This document shows positions 11,801-20,699 of a stretch of 64,000 nt of DNA, one piece after another. This DNA comes from Impatiens glandulifera (lineage: Eukaryota > Streptophyta > Magnoliopsida > Ericales > Balsaminaceae): NCBI RefSeq assembly GCF_907164915.1, contig NC_061862.1, positions 34,845,522 to 34,909,521 of the forward strand. The letters are read 5' to 3'. The position numbers and the translations under genes were made by a program. Under the pieces are notes generated by a model. It worked only from the letters and a program-made list of their open reading frames with translations, was not told the DNA's origin and ran no database searches. The stretch's first letter is position 1. Each line of letters opens with the position of its first letter.

Positions 11801-12946
11801 TATCTAATTTGGCTTCAATGTACGTTTTAATGACTTTAGAAACCCATGAGGGAGGTCATCTATCTTTTTAATCTGACTACTCTAATAATTATTTGTCAAA
11901 TAGGGGATTTCACAAATTTTGGGCCATATTTATGACTTTTTAGCATTAATCTCTCTTATAGGTGAACTATTTTATTCCACGTCATGTCCCGAGTCGAGAT
12001 TATCTCACCTAACTCTTCATCTGTGTTAATCTTTATCTGATTCAACCGACTCTTCCAATAACATCTCATGCATCCTAATAAAAAACTCACATGTGGTTTC
12101 AGGATAAAGAGATCTCATTGGCTTAATAATAATCGCTTCTCCCATGAAAGTGCACAATCATCCCTCCTTATTTCTTTAATCAAGTCACATTTAGTTTCCA
12201 TCACTGAAATAGGATGTGGTGAACTCATCAGTTTTTGATACATAACAAACTCAAATATATTATGAGGCTTATTAATAATACTTGAAAAAGTCTTCTTAAA
12301 TGTTACACGAAGGTCAAATTCTAACTTGTATAAGGATGGTGAAATCTCATTAACCAACCTAAACACACCACCCGACAATTCATTTTCAATCTCCATATAC
12401 TGACTCTCCTTCAACACAACACTATCTAATATAGGAAAATTTTCTTGTAACAAGTGTTTCTTTGTCACATAGATGGTCATCTGTAATCTTTGTAATCCTG
12501 ACTTCTCATTACACTTCTTAAGGTTATTCTCTACATTGTTATGATTTAGTCCCATAGGAGGAAACATACACAATAGTTCTTATTCCTCACTATCTAGACA
12601 TAAACAAATCTTTGTTACAAGTGACACAATCAATGGTCTTTCAGGCCACACCGCTACTCTATAAATTGATATACCCTTTTCCTCGTTAATCGTGTTTGGA
12701 AATTTCTACATTAATCCCATGTGAATCCTTACACACCCAACCTCATGTTTTAACGATGTATTTTCATCCATCTTCACAAATCCACCTAACTCATCTTCCA
12801 CACTATTTAAACATTTAGAGTGCCAAAAGTCGATGGAAACCTAAATAGTCAGATCCATGTATCAAAAATCATTTCAATTTGGACATGCAACTTTCTGACT
12901 TGCACCATATTACCATCCTTATCAGACTTAGTTACTTGGAGCATGT
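11801..12946 (-). pseudogene. LINE ORF1, C-terminal half
   Basis: A minus-strand reading holds a 152-residue open stretch (12573-12115) with no confident domain. Upstream, 12830-13010 reads IKPLSLERQGRYDNMLQVTK and VQVRKLHVQIEMIFDTWI, broken by stops, which recalls the DUF4283/zinc-knuckle-type ORF1 of plant L1 LINEs. The assignment rests mainly on position between ORF2 and the other ORF1 piece. The gag-protease LTR element inserted at 12947. Confidence 0.5.
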
Positions 12947-13367
12947 TGTCATAGCGCCCTTGTCTTTCTAAACTAAGGGGCTTAATCATCCATGAAGGTC
13001 CAACCCAAGGAACATTCTAGAAGTATTGTAAGAAAGCATGCCTTACATTAATGAGCCATTAAATGTGATAGTTGGTTAGTAAGCCATTAATGTGGTAGTT
13101 GGCTAGCACACCATTAATGGTGTAGTTGGGTATAACCATTAATGTAGTAGTTGTAGTTAGTCTTATAAATACCTCAAGGGTATTACTTTATAAAGCATCA
13201 AGTGATATAATATTATTCTTTATAAGAGTTTACTCTCTCTAATATTTTTGTGTCAATTCTAATAAGCATCGAGTGTTGATTCAAGTAAGGCTGACTAGTT
13301 AATCGTTCTTGCGAAGATCGTAACTAGTTCCGCACAGATCGTTGGTGAAAATACTGAGCTCGTGACA
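12947..13367 (+). repeat. 5' LTR of the gag-protease element
   Basis: Starts TGTCATAGCG and ends CGTGACA. It contains a TATAAAT box (13164-13170) followed by a likely transcribed region. A short internal motif, CCATTAATGTGGTAGTTGG, repeats about four times at 13060-13160 with variants. It pairs with 15449-15878. Confidence 0.85.
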
Positions 13368-13384
13368 GTTGGTAACATAGTAGA

Positions 13385-14400
13385 ATGACGAAAAGATCGA
13401 ATAAAAGTGCAACTATCAACAACGTGGATGGAGTGGAGAAACTTCTCCAAGAGATTAAAGATGATCTTATGAACCCGAGCCAAGTTCAAGTGGGAGGATC
13501 CAAAAATACCAAAGAAAGGGGGAGATCAAGAGATGTTATCGCGGACATTGTTGCCAGGTTGGAGAAAATACAACTAACTGTGGCTTACAGACAAGATAAC
13601 TTCGGGGACTTGGAGAAACGTATCGCCAAGATTGAGAAGGAGAGAGACGAGCTCCGAGAAGGGATGCAAGGTGCCTTGAACGAAGGGTTGCCATATATCA
13701 AGAGAAAACTCAGATCATGGAGCAGACCCTCCTTGGTGAGATTAATATATTGAATGAGAAACTCGAGGTAACGACATCCATGTTACAGGCCACTAAAGAG
13801 GATGTGGCGTTACTCAAGAAAGCGGTTGTTCAAAAGTGCGAATATGCGCCTATATGAGTCCCTAATCCGACAAGGATAGACGTTCTAAAGCCTAAAGCGT
13901 ATTTAGGAGAGAGAAATGCAAAAGAGATTGACAAGTTCTTATGGGGTCTGAATCAATACTTCAAAGCACTTAGCCTAGTGAAAGAGGCGAGAAAAATATA
14001 TACTACCACGACGTACCTAGAAGACACCGCAATGTTGTGGTGGAGGAGAAGAAGTAATGACATAGAAAGAGGTCTATGTACTATCAATACTTGGGGTAAA
14101 TTCAAGGAGGAACTCAAGAGACTGTTATATCCTAAAAACGTCATTCGAGAAGCAAGGGCCAAGTTTCAGCAGCTTTCACAAATGGGGTATTAAGGAGTAT
14201 GTCAATGAGCTCATCGTTACTCTCCTTGAGATTCTTAACTACTTATACGATGAAGCCTTGTTCTCCTTCACTAATGGTCTACAAATGTGGGCGAAGTTGG
14301 AGTTGGAATGGCGTGGTGTCCAAAATTTAAACACCGCTATTCTCGTGGCTGAATCTCGTGTTCAAATGTGAAGGAAAGAGAAACCAAAGTCGACCTATTA
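13385..14400 (+). pseudogene. Ty3/gypsy-type gag (frameshifted)
   Basis: The ATG at 13385 opens a 122-codon frame rich in charged residues with a coiled-coil look (ERLEKI and LEKRIAKIEKERDELREG type heptads). A frameshift follows near 13735. The conserved retrotransposon gag domain is then read from about 13890 to 14190: KIYTTTTYLEDTAMLWWRRR and WGKFKEELKRLLYP, the WxxF capsid pattern of gypsy gag. Another frameshift comes at about 14190, after which the reading continues with EYVNELIVTLLEI. It would have formed the virus-like particle. The product cannot be made in full from this copy. Confidence 0.8.
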
Positions 14401-14479
14401 GAGGAATGACAATGGGGAAAATGGTGGAGACCATTTCTACAAAATTGATGACCTGGTTAAGTTTACAAACCCAATGATA

Positions 14480-15179
14480 AAGGAGATTGGGATGAGAAAC
14501 ATGGAGAGAGACCCCGAATAAATTTTTTCTTTTGTGAAGGGCTGCACAAAGCAAGAGAGCTCCATATGAAGAAGAAATTATCCGCATTGATGGGGAGCAA
14601 GAACGCATTCATGATGAAGCTCGATTGGGGTCGTTAAACCTCATTAATGCCCTTAAAGCAAAGTTTAAAGAGCCAAAATCTGTGAAGAAAGGCCTCCTGG
14701 ATTTTTCCATCATTAACATGGATAACTATAAAATGGTTCTCGGCATAGAGTTCCTAAATAAGGTAAATGTCTTCCTACTTTCTTCTACCAATACTATGTG
14801 CATTCTAGAGAAAGGAAATACTTGCACTATACCTTTAACAAGGGAGGGCAAGAGAGAAACTAGGCACCTCTCTTCCATGCAACTCTCAAAAAGTGTGAAG
14901 AAGACCCACCCATCATATTCTGTCACCTTGAAAGAAGATGAGAAAGATGCGTCACAAAAGAAGACACCTCAAGAAGTTACAACTGTCCTAGAGAAAGGTC
15001 AGGATGTAATGCCCGCAGGATTACCAAAGAAATCCCACAATAAGAAAAATGTGGATCACAAAGAAGAGTTAGTCAAAGGTACTAAACCATCGGCGGTGGT
15101 CCTTTATCGCATGGAACCTCCCACATTAGAGGAATTGAAGAGGAAACCGGAGGAGTTTCTCTTCAAAAAAGGGAAGTGA
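14480..15179 (+). pseudogene. degenerate zinc knuckle plus retropepsin-like protease tail
   Basis: Near 14525 the reading FFFCEGLHKARELHMKKK is a decayed CCHC knuckle of the CFxCxGPHRAREC type. From 14625 a 184-codon open frame gives FSIINMDNYKMVLGIEFLNK, the conserved DYxVVLGMDFL C-terminal part of gypsy aspartic proteases, then a lysine- and serine-rich tail. The catalytic DTGA segment is not evident because the frame starts after it. Nothing recognisable as reverse transcriptase follows before the 3' LTR. Confidence 0.7.
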
Positions 15180-15448
15180 AAAGTTGCTAAGGCAACCAAG
15201 AGAATAAAGAAATGGGAGGACAATAAGAGAAGATATTTGAAGTTCGGAGGAAACCGAGTGATAGTAAAACTTCTCTTTCATCAAGGGAGACGATTTTCCA
15301 AAGTTCACAAGGGCTTGTGAGGCAATACGAAGGCCTTTGTTTTAGAGAAAAACGGGTTGGAAAGTTAGCATATCATTAAAAACTTCTGTCGCATTTAGAT
15401 ACATCATCTAGACCTACAAGGAGCGTCACCGGAATGAGTGGGGGGGAA

Positions 15449-15878
15449 TTTCACAACGCCCTCTTCTTTCTAGCCTAAGGGGCTTAATCATCCATGAAGG
15501 CCCAACCCAATGAACATTTTAGAAGCATTATAAGAAATCATTCATTACATTAATGAGTCATTAAATGTGTTAGTTGGTTAGTAACGGATTAATGTGGTAG
15601 TTGGCTAGCACACCATTAATGGTGTAGTTGGATAGTACCATTAATGTAGTAGTTGTAGTTAGTCCTATAAATACTTAAAGGGTATTACTTTGTAAAGCAA
15701 CAAGTATTCAAGTGAAATAATATTATTCTTTGTAAGAGTTTACTCTCTCTCTAGAAATCTTGTGTCAATTCTAATAAGTTCAAGTGTTGTTTTGAGTAAG
15801 GCTGACAAATTACTCGTTCTTGTGAAGATCGTAACTAGTGTCGCACGGTTTGTTGGTGGAAAGACCGAGTCCGTGACA
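15449..15878 (+). repeat. 3' LTR of the gag-protease element
   Basis: Preceded by a G-rich polypurine tract (15438-15448). It aligns end to end with 12947-13367 with moderate divergence, has a matching TATAAAT near 15667, and ends CGTGACA. The first bases are TTTCA rather than TGTCA, so the terminal dinucleotide is mutated. Confidence 0.85.
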
Positions 15879-16459
15879 ATGTTCACCTGCATCAATAACC
15901 ATTGGACTATTAGTCATTATATTATTTCCAACATTAATACGTTCGTTATCAAGATGTCGAATTCCATCATTTACCATATGGATAAAAATTTTCATGGGAC
16001 ATAATAAAAATAGTGTGGAATCCAATTTAAAGAGAAACATACATTCCCCAAAAGTTAAATCCGTACCAAAACTCACCATTAAAATAACTAGTTCCAAGTC
16101 GATTTCTCTTCCAAACTAATAAAGACAAGAACCTACGAATCAATATCAAATCATCCAACCCAAACTCAATTGTCCTTTGTTTGTCATTCTTTATCTCAAC
16201 AATAACCACCATTTTTATTCACTTCACCACTGTAGCGAACTTAAATGATTTCGATCATGTCTTCACTGTTTATGACATATCACTCTAAGATACACTCTTA
16301 CACCATTCTTAATATCAACATATGATGGAGTACCAAACACACGAGAAATAGTTGCCCAACATATTCACACACTATATCAACCACCACATTTAGGCTGCTA
16401 GTATTATCCTCAGTCTTACTACTCCTATCTAAGTTTAGCACAATGAACGCATCCAATCT
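15879..16459 (-). pseudogene. LINE ORF1, middle piece
   Basis: The minus-strand reading runs from the CACTA insertion to the gag-protease element. It includes LDAFIVLNLDRSSKTED near 16440, VVVDIVCEYVGQLFLVCLV near 16370, and FGTDLTFGECMFLFKLDS near 16050, with frame changes. There is no confident domain. Its identity as LINE ORF1 comes from continuity across the flanking insertions. Confidence 0.45.
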
Positions 16460-16475
16460 CACTAGTGAAAAATGG
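16460..16475 (+). repeat. 5' terminal inverted repeat of the CACTA element
   Basis: CACTAGTGAAAAATGG, with exact inverted match at 19030-19045. The first eight bases are themselves a palindrome (CACTAGTG). Confidence 0.95.
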
Positions 16476-16580
16476 ACCTTTACCGACAAAGTTTACCGAG
16501 AGGAAGAAAACTTTCTTTAATAAAAAAAGATTCCGAGAGGTGTGTAAAACTTTCGGTGATATGAGGGCTTACTAAAAGTT

Positions 16581-16938
16581 TTCTAATAAACCTTCGGTGT
16601 TGACCCTCCCAAAATAAATTTAAAATAATTCTAAGTGTTGGGAAGGGTCAAAACCGAAGGTTTTAGAAAATATTTGTTTTTAACTTTCCTCAAATTGGTA
16701 ATTACGAATGTTTTCTAATAAACCTTCGGTTTTGACCCTTCCCAAAAAAAATTTTAAAAAATTCTAAGTGTTGGGAAGGGTCAAAACCGAAGGTTTATTA
16801 GAAAACCTTCGGTTTCAACTTTCCCCAAATTGGTAATTGCGAAGGTTTTCTAATAAACCTTCGGTTTTGACCCTTCCCAAAAAAAAATTAAAAATAATTC
16901 TGAGTATTGAGAAGGGTCAAAACCGAAGGTTTATTAGA
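16581..16938 (+). repeat. array of three long hairpins in the CACTA 5' subterminal region
   Basis: Three tandem units of roughly 130-135 bp each contain a large inverted repeat. The arms are 16581-16610/16639-16668 (imperfect), 16713-16743/16773-16803 (31 bases, perfect), and 16848-16878/16908-16938 (near perfect). Arms begin TTCTAATAAACCTTCGG and loops are about 29 bases. The core word is AACCGAAGGTTT. Subterminal repeats of CACTA elements are known to bind the TNPA-type protein; that these do so is inference. Confidence 0.85.
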
Positions 16939-16974
16939 AAATCTTCGATTTTAACTTTTCCCAAATTTATAATT

Positions 16975-18140
16975 ACGCAGGTTTATTGGAAAGCATCAAG
17001 TGCTGACCAATTGGATTCACTTTGCCTTGCTATGACGGTAATAATTACTTAATTGTACATTAATAATTCAATAATTTTTATAATATTTGAATGATTTATT
17101 TTTCAGGATCTGTTCGAGTGTACTAATGGTTCTATTGATCAATATCGAGAGACCGGATTGGCACACGCCAAACAAATATGGGATAGGTGGCACTCGGATT
17201 TGAACAAGGATTATATACGAATTAATGAAGGAGACGAGACGACGATACTTAACAATCCCCTACAAGACTACGATCGAGATGATTGGGAATTCGTGTGTCG
17301 AAACCATTATTTCACCGATAAATTTAAGGTGCAGTTTCAAAATTTAAATCAAATCTGATATCAATTATTCTAACTTCAATTTTATTTCAAATATAGAGGT
17401 ACAGTCGTACCAATGTTGTTAACATGAATAAGATGAAATTCTCACATCATACTAGAAGTAGACCGTTTTCTCAAGTGGAGGAAGACTTGGTATGTACATT
17501 ATTCATTATTTTTAATAACTTAATATAAAGATTGTTATTAATTTTATAAATCATTTCTTTCAACAGACGCTTAAAATAGGACAGACCCCCTCCATCGTTG
17601 AAGTATTCAAAAGGACCCGTACCCCAAAACCTACGAAAGAAAACCCAACCCCCGTCCCGGACGAAAGATCGCAATAGAAAATTGTAAGTTAATTGAATTT
17701 AAATAAATTACATAAAGGTAACTTATTGTTATATAAATGAAAATTTATTTCAAATGTGCAGGAGGAGATGGAGGAGGTAAGAAGCAATGAACCAGATATA
17801 TCTGACTTCGACTTGACGGAGAGAGTGTTCGGAAGCCAAAAGCATGGGATAGTGATCAGTATTGGATCAGGTGTCCGGCCCACACACTTTCGAGAGGATC
17901 GTCGAAGTGGCAACAATTCACAATGAACCACTAATCGGTTTTTTGAGGACAATGAAAGATTAAGAGAAGAACATAAATCGATGACGATGAAAGTGGAGGA
18001 ATTGGAAAGGAGGGATGCAGAAAGAGATCTAACTATTAATGAAATGCAAACGGAATAGAAAGAAATGAGGACAAGAATGGAGAGATATGAACAATTTATG
18101 ATGCAATTTCAACCACCTCCTCCTCCCCTCACCAATTAAT
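16975..18140 (+). pseudogene. CACTA accessory transposase gene, Transposase_24 type (decayed)
   Basis: A spliced reading fits the Ptta/En/Spm plant transposase family. One exon starts after TTTTTCAG near 17106 and reads DLFECTNGSIDQYRETG..., then NNPLQDYDRDDWEFVCRNHY and TDKFK (to about 17329). A second, starting near 17397, has NVVNMNKMKFSHHTRSRPFSQVEED (landmarks only; compare the family pattern NRxKxxxxHTxGSKSFxxxxEE). A third, from about 17569, has TPSIVEVFKRTRTPK. The last, from about 17762, has a charged coiled coil (RLREEHKSMTMKVEELERRD), a glutamine- and proline-rich end and a stop at 18138. In-frame stops occur near 17674, 17923 and 18056, so no product is expected. Confidence 0.7.
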
Positions 18141-18364
18141 TCTAGTACGTTTTGATTGTTTGTTTCGACTGATAATAGGTTTATGAATGATTGAATACGT
18201 TTTAATTCGAATGATAATAGGTTGTTTGGATGATTGGTTTGGTTTAGAATTTTGGAATGATAATGGTCATTTGGTTTATGAATGTTATTTGTATATATTG
18301 GTTTGGTTGAACAGGTTTTGGTTGCGCACAAAACAATCGGCTTATTTTGTACATTTTATAAGGG

Positions 18365-18850
18365 TAATACCGAAAGTTCAATGAAAACTCTCGGTTTTTC
18401 ACTTTAAAGAAAAAACCGAGAGTTATTTGGAAACTTTTCAGTTTTTCTAGAAAGACGAAAAACCGAGAGTTTTCTATATACCTCTCGGGTTTATTTGAAA
18501 AGGAAAAACCGAGAGTTATATGGAAAGCTTTCGGTTTTTCTTGAAAGGGAAAACCAAAAGTTTTTCATATACCTCTCACGTTTATTTAAAAGAAAAAACC
18601 GAGAGTTATATGGAAATCTTTCGGGTTTTTTTAAAATGGAAAAACCAAAATTTTTCATATACCCCTCCTCGGGTTTATTTGAAAAGGAAAAACCGAAGGT
18701 TTTCCATATACCTCTCGGGTTTTTTTGAAAAGGAAAAACCGAGAGTTAATTTGAAAGCTTTCTATTTTTCTTAAAAGGGAAAAATTGAAAGTTTTCCATA
18801 TAACTCTCGGTTTTCACTTTTAAGAAAAACTGAAAGTTTTTCAATTAACT
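18365..18850 (+). repeat. tandem repeats in the CACTA 3' subterminal region, period about 85 bp
   Basis: Five to six imperfect units contain AAAAACCGAGAGTT followed, after TATATGGAAA, by the quasi-inverted GCTTTCGGTTTTTC, so each unit can fold back. The overlapping translated frames repeat with a 28-residue period and are artefacts. The core word CCGAGAG differs from the CCGAAGG core of the 5' array. Confidence 0.85.
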
Positions 18851-19029
18851 CTCGTTTTTTCTCTCTGGTATCTAACCTGAAAAATCTACGATATCTCTCG
18901 GTAAATACCCAATTATATTTACCGAAAGAGGCAATATCGATGAATGGCGAGAGTTACTCAAACATTTGGTATTAAGTCTATACCGAGAGATATAGGGTCA
19001 TTACCGAGAGATTTTACTCTCGTTTTGAC

Positions 19030-19045
19030 CCATTTTTCACTAGTG
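19030..19045 (-). repeat. 3' terminal inverted repeat of the CACTA element
   Basis: The exact reverse complement of 16460-16475, followed by TCT, the second copy of the target duplication. Confidence 0.95.
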
Positions 19046-19048
19046 TCT

Positions 19049-19440
19049 AACCCTACCAACATCAATCCTAGATACATAAACTATTATCACCTTTTTATCT
19101 ATCTCACTCCTCCATCTCGCTTTCTCGAACCCAACTACTAGAGATGGTCATTGGGGCTTCACAAACACCCGAGTGAAGACCGACGATCTGCACACCCCTC
19201 CGACTCTCTTCATCACCCTTCTAGCTAACAACGACAAGAACAAGTTCACTTTTACCTGTGGGCGACCATTGACCTGGTCACCTCCACCTTTAATGACGAA
19301 AAACCAACATTCTCCATCATCTGGCTCGTTGTGCGGCACAACCACCGACCTCCACACCAAACTTGGTTGCGATCCTTCAACAAACTTACTTTCTCCTTCT
19401 CTTACTTTTTTCACTCATTTTTTTTTCTTCTCCATCTTGA
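19049..19440 (-). pseudogene. LINE 5' region / ORF1 N-terminal piece
   Basis: Sequence beyond the CACTA element, read on the minus strand, includes an 88-residue open stretch (19414-19148) and continues LVVGFEKARWRSEI (about 19130-19090) toward the insertion. It is less AT-rich than the neighbouring intergenic DNA, and composition drops abruptly near 19445, which I take as the LINE's 5' limit. No domain was recognised. Confidence 0.4.
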
Positions 19441-20335
19441 TCAGTTGAATCTTTTTAAAATTCATCCATGATTTTAAACTCTAGATTATTCTCTAAAACT
19501 CTTTTTTGAGAAAAAAAATTTAAAAAAATAAATAAATCGTAAAAAAAATAGTTCAAAGAGAATTCTAAATAGAAAAACTATAATACATATTTTGGATTTA
19601 AACACTAGTTTGCACGACCATAATAATATTTTGACATTTAATCACATGATAGTGGGTTGAAAGTTAGATATATAATTAATTATGTAAAAAAATGATAAAA
19701 ATTAAATGACTCTTTAAAATTAAAATTGTATCTACAAATTAATTAAATAAGTTACAAATTAACTTTCAAATGATTAGCAACATTCGTCCCATTAATATGG
19801 GATATAAAAACACATAGTGACATCACTACAATTGTAGGGTATATTGGATTATTTGTGACACATAAGTGAGTGTGGCACATGGATAGTTCATAAAATACAT
19901 TAATACATAAGTATAAAATTAACTTAAAACTTAATCTAATATATATGTAACAGTTATATATTTTCCAAATAATTTAGAATTTAGTTTAATTTTAACTATA
20001 AACTATAAGGAGTTATTTGAACTTCTAAAAAAAAATTAAATAATAAGCAAGCAATAATAATAACAAATAATATAATAATAATAATGGTATGAATATAGTG
20101 TAATGTGGGTAATCTAAATGACAGGAGACAATAAGATAACATGGGCTTGCGTGCTATAACTGACACAAAGAGGCCCCAAAGTTAGCTCAATCAAATACTA
20201 TCCTTGTGTTCGTTCACTCATAAGGATTACTTTTAAACTACACCTAAATTCATATTTCTATAAATACTTACATGTTAAAATAATTTTAAATTAATAAATA
20301 TTCATCTTCAATCATTCATCAAAACTCAAGATAGA
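19441..20335. other. AT-rich intergenic DNA
   Basis: No gene, repeat or structured element was recognised. Open frames are short and lie in low-complexity sequence. Confidence 0.5.
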
Positions 20336-20556
20336 GGCTGTTTGGATTTATTTATTTTTTTTAGCTAGAGGGAGAAAAAAATGATGATTATTTTTTATAA
20401 AAAAAAATAAATTGTATTGATATAAAAAATAATAATTTATAATAGAGAGTATTTAGTATTTTGATTAATAATTTGAGTGATGTAATCAATAAAAAGATAG
20501 TGAAGTAATGTTTAATTTTGTATGATTTTTTTTAAAAATTTATACCGAACAAGGCC
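20336..20556 (+). mobile_element. Tourist-like MITE, family 1 (copy 1, decayed)
   Basis: The right end CCGAACAAGGCC (to 20556) and the left end GGCTGTTTGGAT (from 20336) form degenerate inverted repeats. The interior shares AGAGGGAGAAAAAAATGATG-like, AGTATTTTGATTAAT and GAGTGATGTAATCAAT words with the copies at 43771-44037 and 50045-50309. Confidence 0.7.
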
Positions 20557-20573
20557 TAAAAAATACTATAAAG

Positions 20574-20699
20574 TTTTAATAACAATTGAAGTTCTTATAA
20601 TTTGTTGACCCTTGTTTATATTTTATTTTATTACACTTTTAATAACAATTGAAGTTCTTATAATTTGTTGACCCTTGTTTCTATTTTATTTTATTATAA
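20574..20699. repeat. 63-bp tandem duplication
   Basis: 20574-20636 and 20637-20699 are nearly identical (both contain GACCCTTGTTT). The duplication starts 18 bases after the MITE end. Confidence 0.85.

Larger units (their letters stand above)
12947..15878 (+). mobile_element. non-autonomous gag-protease LTR retrotransposon (TR-GAG-like)
   Basis: Two LTRs of about 420-430 bp (12947-13367 and 15449-15878) flank only about 2.1 kb of internal sequence. The LTRs end CGTGACA and are collinear along their length. The internal part holds a gypsy-type gag, a broken zinc knuckle and an aspartic-protease-like tail; no reverse transcriptase, RNase H or integrase is present. A G-rich polypurine tract (about 15438-15448) precedes the 3' LTR. 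The site after the 5' LTR (TTGGTAACATAG) is a weak match to a tRNA primer site. ATGT(T) is duplicated at 12943-12946(7) and 15879-15882(3), and the flanks rejoin the LINE ORF1. It would need pol proteins from a partner to move. Confidence 0.85.
16460..19045 (+). mobile_element. CACTA (En/Spm) DNA transposon with complete ends
   Basis: The terminal inverted repeats are CACTAGTGAAAAATGG at 16460-16475 and its exact reverse complement at 19030-19045. The 3-bp duplication TCT (16457-16459 and 19046-19048) is as expected for CACTA elements. Length is 2586 bp. The 5' subterminal region (16581-16938) holds a hairpin array, the 3' subterminal region (about 18365-18850) a second repeat array, and the middle one decayed multi-exon gene of the Transposase_24 type. 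The catalytic TNP2/TNPD transposase is absent, so it is a deletion derivative that needs help in trans. It is inserted in the LINE ORF1. Confidence 0.92.
6560..19440 (-). mobile_element. long L1-type LINE broken by three nested insertions
   Basis: Minus-strand LINE pieces occur in the correct order: ORF1-like sequence (19440 to about 12100), then ORF2 endonuclease (about 11790), reverse transcriptase (10413 to 9275), and zinc-finger-RVT C-terminus (7334 to about 6600). Removing insertions at 7340-9028, 12947-15878 and 16460-19045 brings the pieces together, and each insertion is bounded by its own target duplication. What remains is about 5.7 kb, a normal size for a plant L1 element. The ends are approximate: no target duplication or poly-A tail was located. 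Many stops show it is dead. Confidence 0.75.

Noticed and set aside
15810..16097. 95-codon minus-strand frame as a stand-alone gene
   Set aside because: It crosses the border between the gag-protease element's LTR and the LINE, so it is a chance fusion of two elements.
18495..18774. Open frames with 28-residue repeats
   Set aside because: They follow from the 85-bp tandem repeats of the CACTA 3' end in more than one frame.
16581..18850. Regularly spaced palindromic repeats resembling a CRISPR array
   Set aside because: The repeats lie inside a CACTA transposon with exact ends. Units are adjacent or imperfect with no unique spacers of fixed length, and the genome is a plant's.
19148..19448. 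Open frames on both strands as a small gene
   Set aside because: They lie at the 5' edge of the LINE, lack any domain, and are best explained as LINE 5' sequence.
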